NCBI GenBank assembly: GCA_046350555.1
Contig: JAXMAF010000015.1
Coordinates: forward strand, 1 to 64,000
Length of the DNA: 64,000 bases
DNA from: JAXMAF01 sp046350555
GTDB taxonomy: Bacteria; Planctomycetota; Phycisphaerae; Phycisphaerales; SM1A02
Reading direction: 5' to 3'
Shown here: positions 18,724-27,432 of the stretch, in pieces
Layout of the letters: each line of letters starts with the position of its first letter
Position numbering within the stretch: the first letter of the stretch is position 1
The notes under the pieces: model-generated
Databases searched by the model: none
What the model saw: the letters and a program-made list of their open reading frames with translations, nothing else
Told to the model about the DNA's origin: nothing
Position numbers and translations under genes: made by a program

Positions 18724-18771
18724 GTGACTCCTCCCAAGAGTTGGTGGACCGGACAATCCGGCCCTGATGTC

Positions 18772-18800
18772 AGTATCGATGACGGCGTGGCCCTTGACAA
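18772..18800 (-). promoter_or_regulatory. Sigma-70-type promoter of haloperoxidase gene
   Basis: On the minus strand, TTGTCA (18800-18795) and GATACT (18777-18772) are separated by 17 bp, giving a predicted leader of about 40 bases before the ATG at 18723. Confidence 0.6.
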
Positions 18801-18863
18801 GACATCGAGTCAAGACATCGAGTCAGGCCGTCGAGTCAGGACGTCGACGCAAGACATCGTGGC
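18799..18863. promoter_or_regulatory. Five 13-bp direct repeats abutting the -35 box
   Basis: Units follow AAGACATCGAGTC, AAGACATCGAGTC, AGGCCGTCGAGTC, AGGACGTCGACGC, AAGACATCGTGGC in exact 13-bp register. The first overlaps the -35 by two bases. The placement fits an array of activator or repressor sites. Confidence 0.6.
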
Positions 18864-19124
18864 CACGGCAGCCCCGACGCGCCACCAATCGGTCGGATCG
18901 TCGCAGCCGAGATGCGTCGAGGCACCAGCCGCGATCGCGCGACCCGCCGTTCGGCCGTTCGCCGGCGCGGCGAACGTCGACCTGCCGCATCGCGCTGCGC
19001 GGATCCTTGCGTTGCGGCACGCAACTGGTACATTCGATGGGCCGGGATCGACGTGCCGAGCCGGATTGCACGTTCCTTCGCTTCGACCTTGGCGCTCGTA
19101 CGGCCTGACCATTGGGTGCCGACC

Positions 19125-19877
19125 ATGTTGATGACCGCTCTCTGCAGTGTTGTCGTGCTGGCCGCGACCGAATCGCCGACCGTGCTGGACATCGATGCGC
19201 TGATGGGCATGTCCAACATCCCCGGGCTGGCCGTCCCACCCGGCTCCCAGGTGACGAGCCAATTCCTGAGCCAGTCGGTGCTGATCTCGAGCGGTGGCGG
19301 GTTTGCCGCCGTGGTCGTCGGATCGGACGTCATCTGGTCGCATGACCCGGGCGTGAAGAACGGACTCGGCGGCACGACCGCCGCCGGGGCGCTCTCCTAT
19401 GTCCAACCGATCATCTTTCAGTTCGTCGATCCAGCGGCGCCGGGTCTTGCATGGCTTACAACGTCCTTTTCCCTCTACACGGACTTCGTGGGAGACGGAG
19501 GACTTTGCTCGTTGACGGCATATGACGTCGACGGCAACGTCGTGGCCGTGGACTCGAAGCACGAGCAGATCGGCATCCTCCCGATCGGAACGCAATACTC
19601 GGTCTCGGGAATCGGCATTGCCAAGGTGGAGTTCCAGGGGGCCGGGACCCAGGCCGTGGGCAACATTCAGTTCGCGGCGCCGACGGCGCCGCAATCATGC
19701 GTCGGGGACCTCAACGGCGACGGAGTCGTCGACGGCGCGGATCTGGGCGTGCTCCTCGGTGCGTGGGGAACGTCGGGCGGCACGCCCGATGCCGACCTGG
19801 TCGACGACGGCGTGGTGGACGGCGCCGACCTCGGCCTGCTGCTGGGAGCGTGGGGACCCTGTCCGGGCGGAGGGTGA
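19125..19877 (+). CDS. Small secreted protein with dockerin-like tail
   Basis: The 250-aa protein begins with a short hydrophobic signal (MLMTALCSVVVLAATES). The middle 180 residues form a beta-rich domain I do not recognise; it contains LYTDFVGDGGLCSLTAYDVDGN, like the carbohydrate-binding-type sandwich found in planctomycete exported proteins. The tail has two dockerin-like loops (DLNGDGVVDGADLGVLLGAWG and DLVDDGVVDGADLGLLLGAWG). The ATG at 19125 was preferred over a 71-codon arginine-rich extension that reads as non-coding. No strong ribosome site is visible. It is divergent from the haloperoxidase gene. Confidence 0.75.
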   Translation: MLMTALCSVVVLAATESPTVLDIDALMGMSNIPGLAVPPGSQVTSQFLSQSVLISSGGGFAAVVVGSDVIWSHDPGVKNGLGGTTAAGALSYVQPIIFQFVDPAAPGLAWLTTSFSLYTDFVGDGGLCSLTAYDVDGNVVAVDSKHEQIGILPIGTQYSVSGIGIAKVEFQGAGTQAVGNIQFAAPTAPQSCVGDLNGDGVVDGADLGVLLGAWGTSGGTPDADLVDDGVVDGADLGLLLGAWGPCPGGG

Positions 19878-20142
19878 CGGTGATTGCTTGCGAGCAGGCC
19901 GAGGTCAGCCCCCGTCCGCGCCGGAGCACCGGTGACACATCGAAGCTGGATTGTGTCTTGGGTGCGGCGCCAGAGTCGACTCGAACGCCTGTCACGGCGG
20001 TCCGCGCTCGTGAACCACGACCACCGCCTCCTCGTCTGACCCGGTTATGAGGGCCGACGGCGTTGCGCCAGGCGCCTCCATTCGCACCCCCGCGACATAC
20101 GCTGTGGCGATCGGCAACCAGCCGATCCAAGGAGCGACCAAG

Positions 20143-21216
20143 ATGACCCAACCGACCCGTCGTGAGTTTCTGGCGAGCGCGGCCGCGATCGCGGCGCTCG
20201 CCCCTTCGGCTCGAGCGGGCCCGCCTGCGCCCCCGCCCGCCGCCCCGCCCGCGGGAACTCCCGCGTCGCCCGCGCCACCCGCGACGGCCTCCGCATCGCC
20301 GATCGAGCGCCGCCAGTTCGGTGCGACCGACATGAAGGTCACGGTGCTCGGCTTCGGCGCCGCCGAGATCGGCTACCAGCAGGTCGAGCAATCCGTCATC
20401 GAGCGCCTGCTCAACTCGGCGCTCGACGCGGGGCTCAACGTGATCGACACGGCCGAGTGCTACGCCGGGTCGGAGGAGTCGATCGGCAAGGCCGTCGCGG
20501 GCCGCCGCAGCGAGTTCTACCTCTTCACCAAGGTCGGCCACATGGAACCGGGAGAGGCCGGCTGGACCGGCGCGTCGATCGAGAAGTCGATCGAACGCAG
20601 TCTTCAACGGCTGAAGACCGACCATGTGGACCTCGTGCAACTTCACTCGTGCGGCCGCGACGTGCTGGAGAGGGGCGAGTGCATCGCGGCGCTCGAGCGG
20701 GCGCGCCAGGCCGGGAAGGCCCGTTACATCGGCTACAGCGGAGACTCCACCGCGGCGTTGTACGCCGTCGAGAGCGGACGCTTCGACACGCTCCAGACGT
20801 CGATCAGCATCGCCGATCAGGAGTGCGTCGACCTCACGCTGCCCAAGGCGAAGGAGCGGAACATGGGCGTCATCGCCAAGCGTCCGATCGCCAATGCAGC
20901 GTGGCGCCACGACGAGGAGCCGAAGGATGGTTACGTCGTCGAATACTGGAAGCGACTCAAGAAGCTCGACTACGACTTCGCCAAGGGCGATTCGCGCAGC
21001 AGTTCGACGCCCGAAGGGGCCGCCGGGACGGCGCTGCGCTTCACCCTCGCCGTGCCTGGCGTCCATGTCGCCATCGTGGGCACGACCAAGCCCGAGCGAT
21101 GGAAGCAGAACGCCGAGCTGCTCCGTGCAGGAGGCCCGCTCGCGAAGGAACGGTTCGACGCGATCCGCGCCCGCTGGAAAGAGGTCGCGGGCCCGGATTG
21201 GACGGGCCGGACCTGA
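20143..21216 (+). CDS. Tat-exported aldo/keto reductase
   Basis: The 357-aa protein starts with a twin-arginine signal (TRREFLASAAAIAALA) behind AAGGAG, followed by an Ala/Pro-rich linker. The reductase barrel keeps the full catalytic tetrad: D102, Y107 (DTAECY), K130 (LFTK) and H168 (LVQLH). It should reduce carbonyl groups with NAD(P)H; Tat export fits a protein that folds around its cofactor before crossing the membrane. The native substrate is unknown, and sugar-derived carbonyls are typical for exported planctomycete members. The stop codon TGA doubles as the flanking TGA of a dispersed element. Confidence 0.88.
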   Translation: MTQPTRREFLASAAAIAALAPSARAGPPAPPPAAPPAGTPASPAPPATASASPIERRQFGATDMKVTVLGFGAAEIGYQQVEQSVIERLLNSALDAGLNVIDTAECYAGSEESIGKAVAGRRSEFYLFTKVGHMEPGEAGWTGASIEKSIERSLQRLKTDHVDLVQLHSCGRDVLERGECIAALERARQAGKARYIGYSGDSTAALYAVESGRFDTLQTSISIADQECVDLTLPKAKERNMGVIAKRPIANAAWRHDEEPKDGYVVEYWKRLKKLDYDFAKGDSRSSSTPEGAAGTALRFTLAVPGVHVAIVGTTKPERWKQNAELLRAGGPLAKERFDAIRARWKEVAGPDWTGRT

Positions 21217-21323
21217 GGGGCGTCCCAGTTGATTCTCGCGCCCCATCCACAACCCAATTCCAGCGCGAGACGCCGCTGCGGACAAGGGGTCGGACGCATG
21301 GAGGTCTGCTGGAATCCGTATGA
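21214..21323 (+). repeat. TGA-flanked miniature element, copy 2
   Basis: Core 21217-21320, forward. The left TGA (21214-21216) is the aldo/keto reductase stop; the right TGA is 21321-21323. Ends are GGGGCGTCCCAG and CTGGAATCCGTA. Confidence 0.88.
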
Positions 21324-21432
21324 CACCGATTCCGGTCGACCCCGCGTCGCGAGTCGAACGGGACGCGCGCGAACCGTTCGCCCGGCGTCGGGCTGCTTGC
21401 CCGGAGCGTGGTGGCGGAGTATTGATCGCCCC

Positions 21433-22611
21433 ATGCAACGCTCCTTCCTGCGGGCCATCGCCAGCTTCGTCGCCCTCTTCGTTGTCTCCGCAACGGTGAG
21501 CGCCCAGGCATCGTTGAACGACGTGCTGACGCCCTTCCTGGCGAAGTACGAGCTTCCCGCGGTCGCGGCCGCCGTCGTCAAGGACGGCACGATCGCGGCC
21601 GCCGGCGCAGTGGGCACTCGACGCGCTGGGCAGGACATTCCGGTCACGCTCGAAGACCGATTTCACATCGGCTCCGACACCAAGGCGATGACCGCGCTGC
21701 TTGCTGGCATGGCCGTGGACGAAGGACTGCTCCGATGGACCACCACCGTTGGCGAGGCGTTCCCCGAGCTCGCGTCCACGATGAACCCGAAGCTGGCAGG
21801 GGTCACGCTGAGGCAGCTCCTGTCGCACACGAGCGGGATCGCCGGCGACAACGCCGAGCTCGTCGAGCTCTACGAGAAGTCGGCGAGCCAGGACGGCAAC
21901 CTCGACGACCTGCGATTGTGGGTCATCAAGCAGTGGTCCTCCAAGCCGATGGCGTCCGAACCGGGCTCGACCTTCGCATATTCAAACCTGAACTTCATCA
22001 TCGCGGGCTCGATGATCGAGCGCGCGTACCGGACGACGTGGGAGGAACTGGTCACCGAGCGCGTCTTCGTGCCGCTTGGCCTGACGACGGCGGGCCTCCA
22101 GTCGCAGTCGTCGTATGGGAAGGTCGATGCCCCGCTCGGTCACATCACGATCGACGGCAAGCAGAAGGCGATCCTCGCCGGACCGATGTGCGACGAGATG
22201 GCGGTCGTGGGACCCGCTGGCATGGCGCACATGTCGGTCCTCGACTTCGCCCGGTGGGCCGGCTGGAACGCCGCCGAGGGCAAGCGCGGACCGGCGCTCG
22301 TCCGCGCCGAGACCCTCAAGTTGCTGCACACGCCGGTCGTTTCTCCGCCGCCGCGACCGGATGCGGCGCCGGGAACGCCGGCCCGAGGCGACTACTGCCT
22401 CGGATGGGGCAAGGTGTCGGTCGACTGGGCGCCGTCCCCGCTCGTCCATCACGCCGGAAGCAACAGCATGAACCTGGCGCACATCTGGGTCGATCCGGAG
22501 CACGATTTCGCGATGGTGGTCGTCACCAACATCTCGAACCGCAAGGCCGACGAGGCGCTCTTCGCGATCGCGCCGAAGCTGTACGAGCAGTTCTCGGGCG
22601 CCAAGCGATGA
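21433..22611 (+). CDS. Secreted beta-lactamase-fold serine hydrolase
   Basis: The 392-aa protein has a signal peptide (cleavage near TVSA-QA) and the three active-site motifs of class C beta-lactamase/DD-peptidase relatives: S81-D-T-K84 (SxxK), Y183-S-N185 (YxN) and H340-A-G342 (replacing KTG). This HxG variant is typical of esterases and D-aminopeptidase-like members rather than true beta-lactamases. It probably hydrolyses an ester or D-amino acid bond in the periplasm. The ATG at 21433 follows the preceding element. Its stop is five bases from the terminus of a tandem pair of dispersed elements. Confidence 0.85.
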   Translation: MQRSFLRAIASFVALFVVSATVSAQASLNDVLTPFLAKYELPAVAAAVVKDGTIAAAGAVGTRRAGQDIPVTLEDRFHIGSDTKAMTALLAGMAVDEGLLRWTTTVGEAFPELASTMNPKLAGVTLRQLLSHTSGIAGDNAELVELYEKSASQDGNLDDLRLWVIKQWSSKPMASEPGSTFAYSNLNFIIAGSMIERAYRTTWEELVTERVFVPLGLTTAGLQSQSSYGKVDAPLGHITIDGKQKAILAGPMCDEMAVVGPAGMAHMSVLDFARWAGWNAAEGKRGPALVRAETLKLLHTPVVSPPPRPDAAPGTPARGDYCLGWGKVSVDWAPSPLVHHAGSNSMNLAHIWVDPEHDFAMVVVTNISNRKADEALFAIAPKLYEQFSGAKR

Positions 22612-22613
22612 GG

Positions 22614-22723
22614 TGATGCGCGTCCCAGTCGACTCTCGCGTCCCACCCAACCCAATTCCGCCTTGAGACGCCGCTGTGGGCAAAAGGGGCCGAACGCATG
22701 GAGGTCTATTGGAATCCGCATAA
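22614..22723 (+). repeat. TGA-flanked miniature element, copy 3
   Basis: Core 22617-22720, forward. The left flank TGA is at 22614-22616, just after the hydrolase stop (22609-22611). The right flank TAA (22721-22723) is shared with copy 4. Confidence 0.85.
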
Positions 22724-22829
22724 TGCGCGTCCCAGTTGACTCTCGCGCCCGACCCAACCCAATTCCGCCGCGAGACGCCGCTGTGGGCTCCGGGGTTGAA
22801 CGCATGGAGGTCTATTGGAATCCGCATGA
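22721..22829 (+). repeat. TGA-flanked miniature element, copy 4
   Basis: Core 22724-22826, forward, directly following copy 3. The left flank TAA is shared with copy 3; the right flank TGA is 22827-22829. The internal segment reads GGGCTCCGGGGTTGAACGC. Confidence 0.85.
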
Positions 22830-22853
22830 GCCGGCGTCGATGCCGCGGCGCGG

Positions 22854-23849
22854 TCACCTTCGATGGGGTTCCCCGGATGGCTGCACGTGGAGACTGCACG
22901 CGTGCTCGGCCCCCTGCTCCAACTGGATGGTGACGTGGACGATCCTGAACCTGTGATACAACTCGTCGGTCACCTGCGCCAACAGATCGTCGTCGAGTCG
23001 ACCGTCCGGCTTGATCAAGTGGACGGTCAGCGCCACCTCGGTCGTGCTCATGCCCCACACGTGCAGGTCGTGCACGGCCGAGATGCCAGGAAGACCCGTC
23101 AAATACGATTCGACCGCCGCCACATCGATGCCCGCCGGCACGGAGTCCAGCGCCAGGTTCAATGACTCGCGGAACAGGCCCCACGTTGCAATCGAGATCA
23201 CGGCCACGACCAGGAGGCTGGCGGCCGGATCCACCCACTCCCATCCGGTGATCCGGATCAGCAGTCCCGCCAGGACCACGGCGACCGAGACACCGGCATC
23301 CGCCGCCATGTGCAGGAACGCGCCTCGGATGTTCAGGTCGTCCTTCCGGCCGGACATGAAGAGCAGTGCGGTCGCCCCGTTCACGACCACTCCGATCGCG
23401 GCCACGACCATCACGGTCGTCTCAAGGACGGGCTCCGGCGCCATCAATCGCTGGATGGCCTCCCAGGCAATTCCACCGACCGCAACCAGCAGCAGCACCG
23501 CATTGAGCAGCGCCGCGAGGATCGAGGCGCGGCGCAATCCATACGTTCGGCGGGCGGTCGGCGGCCGACGGGCGAGATAGGTCGCGACCCACGCCAGCAC
23601 CAGGCCGAGGACATCCGTGAGGTTGTGGCCGGCGTCGGCGAGAAGCGCGAGCGAGTTGGCCCGGAACCCGAAGCCCGCCTCGAGGGCGACGAACGCCAGG
23701 TTGAGACCGACGCCGAGCGCGAAGGCGCGATGATGGTCCGGCGCGCCGTGTTCGTGAGTGTGAGCGTGTGCCACTTCAACCTCGACGAGCGCAGTCGCGA
23801 CAGGGCGGGCGCCCGGACGTCGGCGGAGCGTAGGTTGTTCGCCGATCAT
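22854..23849 (-). CDS. Cation diffusion facilitator (CzcD/ZitB type)
   Basis: The 331-aa inner-membrane protein exports Zn2+, Co2+ or Cd2+ in exchange for protons. A short His-rich N-terminus (HAHTHEHG...HH) precedes six membrane helices. The metal site residues are visible in helix 2 (ADAGHNLTDVLGL, the HxxxD pair) and helix 5 (FLHMAADAGVS, HxxxD). The cytoplasmic C-terminal domain has DLHVWGMSTTEVALTVHLI, the usual CDF dimerisation fold. The start at 23849 (MIGEQ) is uncertain: GGAGG lies too close, and a GTG nearer the His-rich stretch is possible. No metal-responsive regulator lies nearby. Confidence 0.85.
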   Translation of the reverse strand: MIGEQPTLRRRPGARPVATALVEVEVAHAHTHEHGAPDHHRAFALGVGLNLAFVALEAGFGFRANSLALLADAGHNLTDVLGLVLAWVATYLARRPPTARRTYGLRRASILAALLNAVLLLVAVGGIAWEAIQRLMAPEPVLETTVMVVAAIGVVVNGATALLFMSGRKDDLNIRGAFLHMAADAGVSVAVVLAGLLIRITGWEWVDPAASLLVVAVISIATWGLFRESLNLALDSVPAGIDVAAVESYLTGLPGISAVHDLHVWGMSTTEVALTVHLIKPDGRLDDDLLAQVTDELYHRFRIVHVTIQLEQGAEHACSLHVQPSGEPHRR

Positions 23850-24114
23850 CCTCCGGTCCGACGCGCGTCGCGTCGAGCTCCGAGCGCCCGCAGCGCCCGG
23901 CGTCGCCGGGAGGGCCGCTGCATCCCGCCAGCGGCTCGCGTTCAACGTCGTTTCGGGCGGATTTCCGCTTTCGACTCTGGCGGACGCCGATCATACTGGA
24001 CCCGTTCGTTCATTCCGGCCGTCCCATCCATGAGGAGTCCGCCCCTGTCGGCGCCGATGCGATTCACGGCCGCGCGCGGCGAATGGCACCATTCCGTCGT
24101 CGCGCGGCTCGGCC

Positions 24115-24182
24115 GGCGTTTGCGTTCTGCGCGGATGGCGCCGACCTCGGCCTGCTGCTGGGGGACCGGGGCGCGTGCGGGG
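24115..24182 (+). pseudogene. Dockerin-like tail remnant
   Basis: The + strand encodes ADGADLGLLLGDRGACG, one clean copy of the dockerin-like loop end, with no gene in front of it and no start. It is most likely the leftover 3' end of a deleted secreted-protein gene immediately upstream of the beta-helix gene. Confidence 0.6.
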
Positions 24183-24236
24183 CATGCGCCGCTCGCGCCG
24201 TCCGCCTCGAACCACGTGCACGAAGGAGAATCACAC

Positions 24237-27143
24237 ATGCCACGAAAGCCTGCTTGCCTTGCACTTCTTGCGCTCGTCATCGCGCCAGCGGCGCCCGCCA
24301 GCGCCGGCGACTACTTCGTCGCCAACGGGGACACGGCCGGCCTGATCGCCGCGATCAACGCGGCCAACGGAAGCTCGCCTCCGAACACCATTCATCTCGC
24401 CTCCAACGGCACGTACACGCTGAGCGCTCCCTACGACGGACTGGACGGGCTCCCTGCGGTCGTCAATGACATGACCATCGAAGGCAACCACGCGCTCGTG
24501 CAACGGGTGAGTGGCGCGGAATTCCGGCTGCTCTCCGTCCTGGGCTCGGTCACGTTCTCGGCTGTCGACCTGTCGCTCCGCGGCGGCAGGGCGCCTGCGG
24601 CCTACCCGCACGGCGGCGGCATCTATACGGAGTTTTCAACGCTTTCCCTGTCCGGCTGCACCATTTCCGACAACACCACGACCGGCGAAGGCGGCGGCGT
24701 GTGGTGCTGGTTCGGCAGCATCACCATGATGGATTGCCACCTTCTCAACAACACCGCCGCGACCGGTGGCGCGATCTTCCTCCGGGGTGACGCCGCGCTC
24801 ACCAATGTCTCCCTCGCCAACAACAGCGCTTCCGACGGCGGCGGACTCTGCCTCAAGACCGGCTCGGCCGCGTTCACGAACTGCACGCTGTCGCAGAACT
24901 CGGCGGCGGTCGGCGGCGGCGTGCTGTCGCTGGAGGGAACCCTCACGTTCACCGGCGGCGGCGCGTTCGGGAACATCGCCACGGATCGCGGTGGCGGTGT
25001 CGCCCAACACAGCAGCGGTGCGCTCACGATCGATGGGGCCACGCTCGACGAGAACCAGGCGGGAAACGCCGGCGGCGCGATCGATTGCACCAGCGGCACG
25101 GCGCTCGTCCACGCCTGTTCTCTGTGCAGCAACAGCGCGACAGCTCCCGATGGGCGTGGCGGCGCGATCTTCTCCAGCACCGGCGCGACCGTGACGGGCA
25201 GCACGCTCTGCCAGAACTCCGCGTACCGTGGCGGCGCGATCGCCACGAGTTCGGCGAACGTCGCGATCTCCACGACGTCGATCCTCGACGGCAACGCGAC
25301 ATATGGCGCCGGAATCGACAGCGACGGCGGATCCGTCATCCTCGACGGATGCCTGATCTCCGGCAACGCCGCGACGGACAACGGCGGCGGCGTTCGCGCC
25401 ATCAACGGCTCGATGCAAGTGACCGGTGCGACATCGATCCAGGGCAACTCGGCCTCTCTCGGCGGCGGGATGAGCCTGGGGGACGCCACCACCACGCTCG
25501 AAGCGAATGCCGGCGTCTCGAGCAACACGGCGAGCGATGGCGGCGGCGGCATCTATGTCTTCTTCGGAACGCTGGAACTGAACGGGGCGAACGTCATGAA
25601 CAACGTCGCCGAGAACCAGGGAGGAGGCATCTGGACTCTCTTCGGCGAGGTGATCGTGACCGGCGGAACCATCGCTGGCAACGAGGTCGCGCCGACCGGG
25701 CTCGGCGGCGGCGGAATCTCGTGCAGCTTCGGATCGCTTTCGATCGACGGCGCAACGCTGGCAGGCAATTCCGCTCCCGTGCAGGGCGGCGGCATCTGGG
25801 CCCATTTCACGCCGATGTCGCTCGACGAGGCGACCTTCACCAGCAATTCAAGCGGCTTTGGCGGTGGGTTGTTTGTCGAAGGCTCCACGGGCGCCGCCAT
25901 CGACGGCTGCACGCTGACGGGCAACAGCGCCGGCTCGGGAGGCGGGTTCCACAACAAGAGCTCGGGGCAAGTGACGCTCGAGAACTGCCTGTTCACCGCG
26001 AACGGCGCCGGCGAGGGCGCGGGCATGTTCAACGCGGGGCTTGGCATGCTCGACCTGCTGGCGTGCACCTTCACCTCGAATGACGGTGGCTTCGGTGCGG
26101 GCGGCGGACTCTACTGTGCGGCAGGCAGCACGACAGTCGCCGGCTGCGCGATGAGCGGCAATGCGGCGATCGACGGCGGTGCCATCTTCAACGCCGGATC
26201 GTTGACGATCCTGGGGAGCGACCTGGAACGGAACTCGGCGTTCAAGGGCGGCGCCATCCTCAGCTATGGGGCGCTGGACATGCACGACACGCTGGTCATG
26301 ACGAACCTGGCCCGCGACTTCGGTGGCGGCGTGAGCGGCGCCGGAACGATCGAGATCGACTCGAGCTCGTTCATCGACAATTCGGTCTACGCCGGAGACG
26401 GCGGGGCGATCTCGAGCACGGGGCCCTTGACCGTCAGCGCGTGCTGCATCGCCGGAAACGACGCCTTGCTGCACGGCGGGGCGATCCGAAGCTCGGGGCC
26501 TCAGGCGCTGACGAACTGCACGATCTCCGACAACTCGACCGGCTACCTTGAAGGCGGCGCGATCTACTTCGAGGGATCGTCGCCGGTCACGTGGAGCTAC
26601 GTGACGATGGTCGGCAACACGCCGGCCATGGAGACGAGCGGCGCCGTCGACGGCTGGGTCGGCGCGTTCACGCTCGCCAACTGCATCGTCTCCAACGGCG
26701 CCGCGGCGGACATCCTGGTCACATACGTCGACGGCGGAAGCAACATTGTCGAGGACGGCGTCGGGCTGACCGAACCCACGAGCATGTCCGGCGATCCCGG
26801 CGTCCTTCCCCTGGCCGACAACGGCGGACCGACGATGACGCACGCGCTCGCCCGCGGAAGCGTCGCCATCGACGCGGGCAACTGCGCGCTCGGTTCGATC
26901 CTGGTCGATCAGCGCGGCGTCGCGCGCCCGCAAGGATCGTCATGCGACATCGGAGCGTTCGAACATGAGCCGTCACCCTGTCCGAGCGACTTCAATGGCG
27001 ATGGATCCGTCGACGGCGGCGACCTCGGAATCCTGCTGAGCCAGTGGGGGCTGCCCGGCGCGGCGGACCTGGACGGAAACGGCACGGTCGACGGCGCGGA
27101 CCTGGGATTGCTGCTGGGCGCGTGGGGTGCGTGTCGATTGTGA
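24237..27143 (+). CDS. Secreted right-handed beta-helix protein with GGAI repeats and dockerin-like tail
   Basis: The 968-aa protein starts after AAGGAG with a signal peptide (LLALVIAPAAPASAG). Residues of about 130-800 are dozens of short repeats of the GGGI/GGAI...N-x-A type (for example GGGVWC, GGAIFL, GGGLCL), as in polymorphic outer-membrane/adhesin repeats that fold as a parallel beta-helix. The segment ending DPGVLPLADNGGPTMTHALARGSVAIDAG is the 'choice-of-anchor Q' type cap. Two dockerin-like loops (DFNGDGSVDGGDLG, DLDGNGTVDGADLG) end the protein. Likely a surface adhesin or polysaccharide-binding/lyase-like scaffold. No catalytic residues are apparent. Confidence 0.85.
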   Translation: MPRKPACLALLALVIAPAAPASAGDYFVANGDTAGLIAAINAANGSSPPNTIHLASNGTYTLSAPYDGLDGLPAVVNDMTIEGNHALVQRVSGAEFRLLSVLGSVTFSAVDLSLRGGRAPAAYPHGGGIYTEFSTLSLSGCTISDNTTTGEGGGVWCWFGSITMMDCHLLNNTAATGGAIFLRGDAALTNVSLANNSASDGGGLCLKTGSAAFTNCTLSQNSAAVGGGVLSLEGTLTFTGGGAFGNIATDRGGGVAQHSSGALTIDGATLDENQAGNAGGAIDCTSGTALVHACSLCSNSATAPDGRGGAIFSSTGATVTGSTLCQNSAYRGGAIATSSANVAISTTSILDGNATYGAGIDSDGGSVILDGCLISGNAATDNGGGVRAINGSMQVTGATSIQGNSASLGGGMSLGDATTTLEANAGVSSNTASDGGGGIYVFFGTLELNGANVMNNVAENQGGGIWTLFGEVIVTGGTIAGNEVAPTGLGGGGISCSFGSLSIDGATLAGNSAPVQGGGIWAHFTPMSLDEATFTSNSSGFGGGLFVEGSTGAAIDGCTLTGNSAGSGGGFHNKSSGQVTLENCLFTANGAGEGAGMFNAGLGMLDLLACTFTSNDGGFGAGGGLYCAAGSTTVAGCAMSGNAAIDGGAIFNAGSLTILGSDLERNSAFKGGAILSYGALDMHDTLVMTNLARDFGGGVSGAGTIEIDSSSFIDNSVYAGDGGAISSTGPLTVSACCIAGNDALLHGGAIRSSGPQALTNCTISDNSTGYLEGGAIYFEGSSPVTWSYVTMVGNTPAMETSGAVDGWVGAFTLANCIVSNGAAADILVTYVDGGSNIVEDGVGLTEPTSMSGDPGVLPLADNGGPTMTHALARGSVAIDAGNCALGSILVDQRGVARPQGSSCDIGAFEHEPSPCPSDFNGDGSVDGGDLGILLSQWGLPGAADLDGNGTVDGADLGLLLGAWGACRL

Positions 27144-27171
27144 ACGCGGGGTTGGAGGCGGGAAGAGTTGC

Positions 27172-27318
27172 GGTATTGGAGGTTCCCTTCCATCCGGCCT
27201 CGGCGGCACGCTCGAGATCAACCTCGTCGACGCCTTCGTGCCGCGGAGCGGCGACGTGGCCTTCCGCATGAGCGCGGGCGTGGAGCCGGGTGTCATCGTC
27301 GCCGAACAGGGCGTTCTG
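27172..27318 (+). pseudogene. Fragment of an autotransporter/PEP-CTERM-type C-terminal region
   Basis: An open stretch encodes GGTLEINLVDAFVPRSGD followed by a short beta-like segment. This closely follows the 'GxLxVxLxxGFxPxxGD' pattern that precedes the C-terminus of many planctomycete beta-helix proteins. It has no start or domain in front and ends in unrelated sequence, so it appears to be a relic. Confidence 0.5.
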
Positions 27319-27432
27319 GCGGTTGTCCCGACATGCCACGACGGGTCGCACGAGCGGCGACCTCCGCGCGCCGTGTGGAATCCCGCTCCCGGTCGCTGCG
27401 CGGCTCTGTAGCATCCCGCGGAGGCATTCCCC

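Larger units (their letters stand above)
18724..19124. other. Divergent intergenic region, 401 bp
   Basis: The left part holds the haloperoxidase promoter and the 13-bp repeats (18772-18863). From 18864 to 19124 no gene, promoter or repeat stands out. Confidence 0.5.

Noticed and set aside
23310..24236. N-terminal extension of the beta-helix gene over the CDF gene
   Set aside because: The frame is open but antisense to the CDF gene. A well-placed AAGGAG and signal peptide fix the start at 24237.
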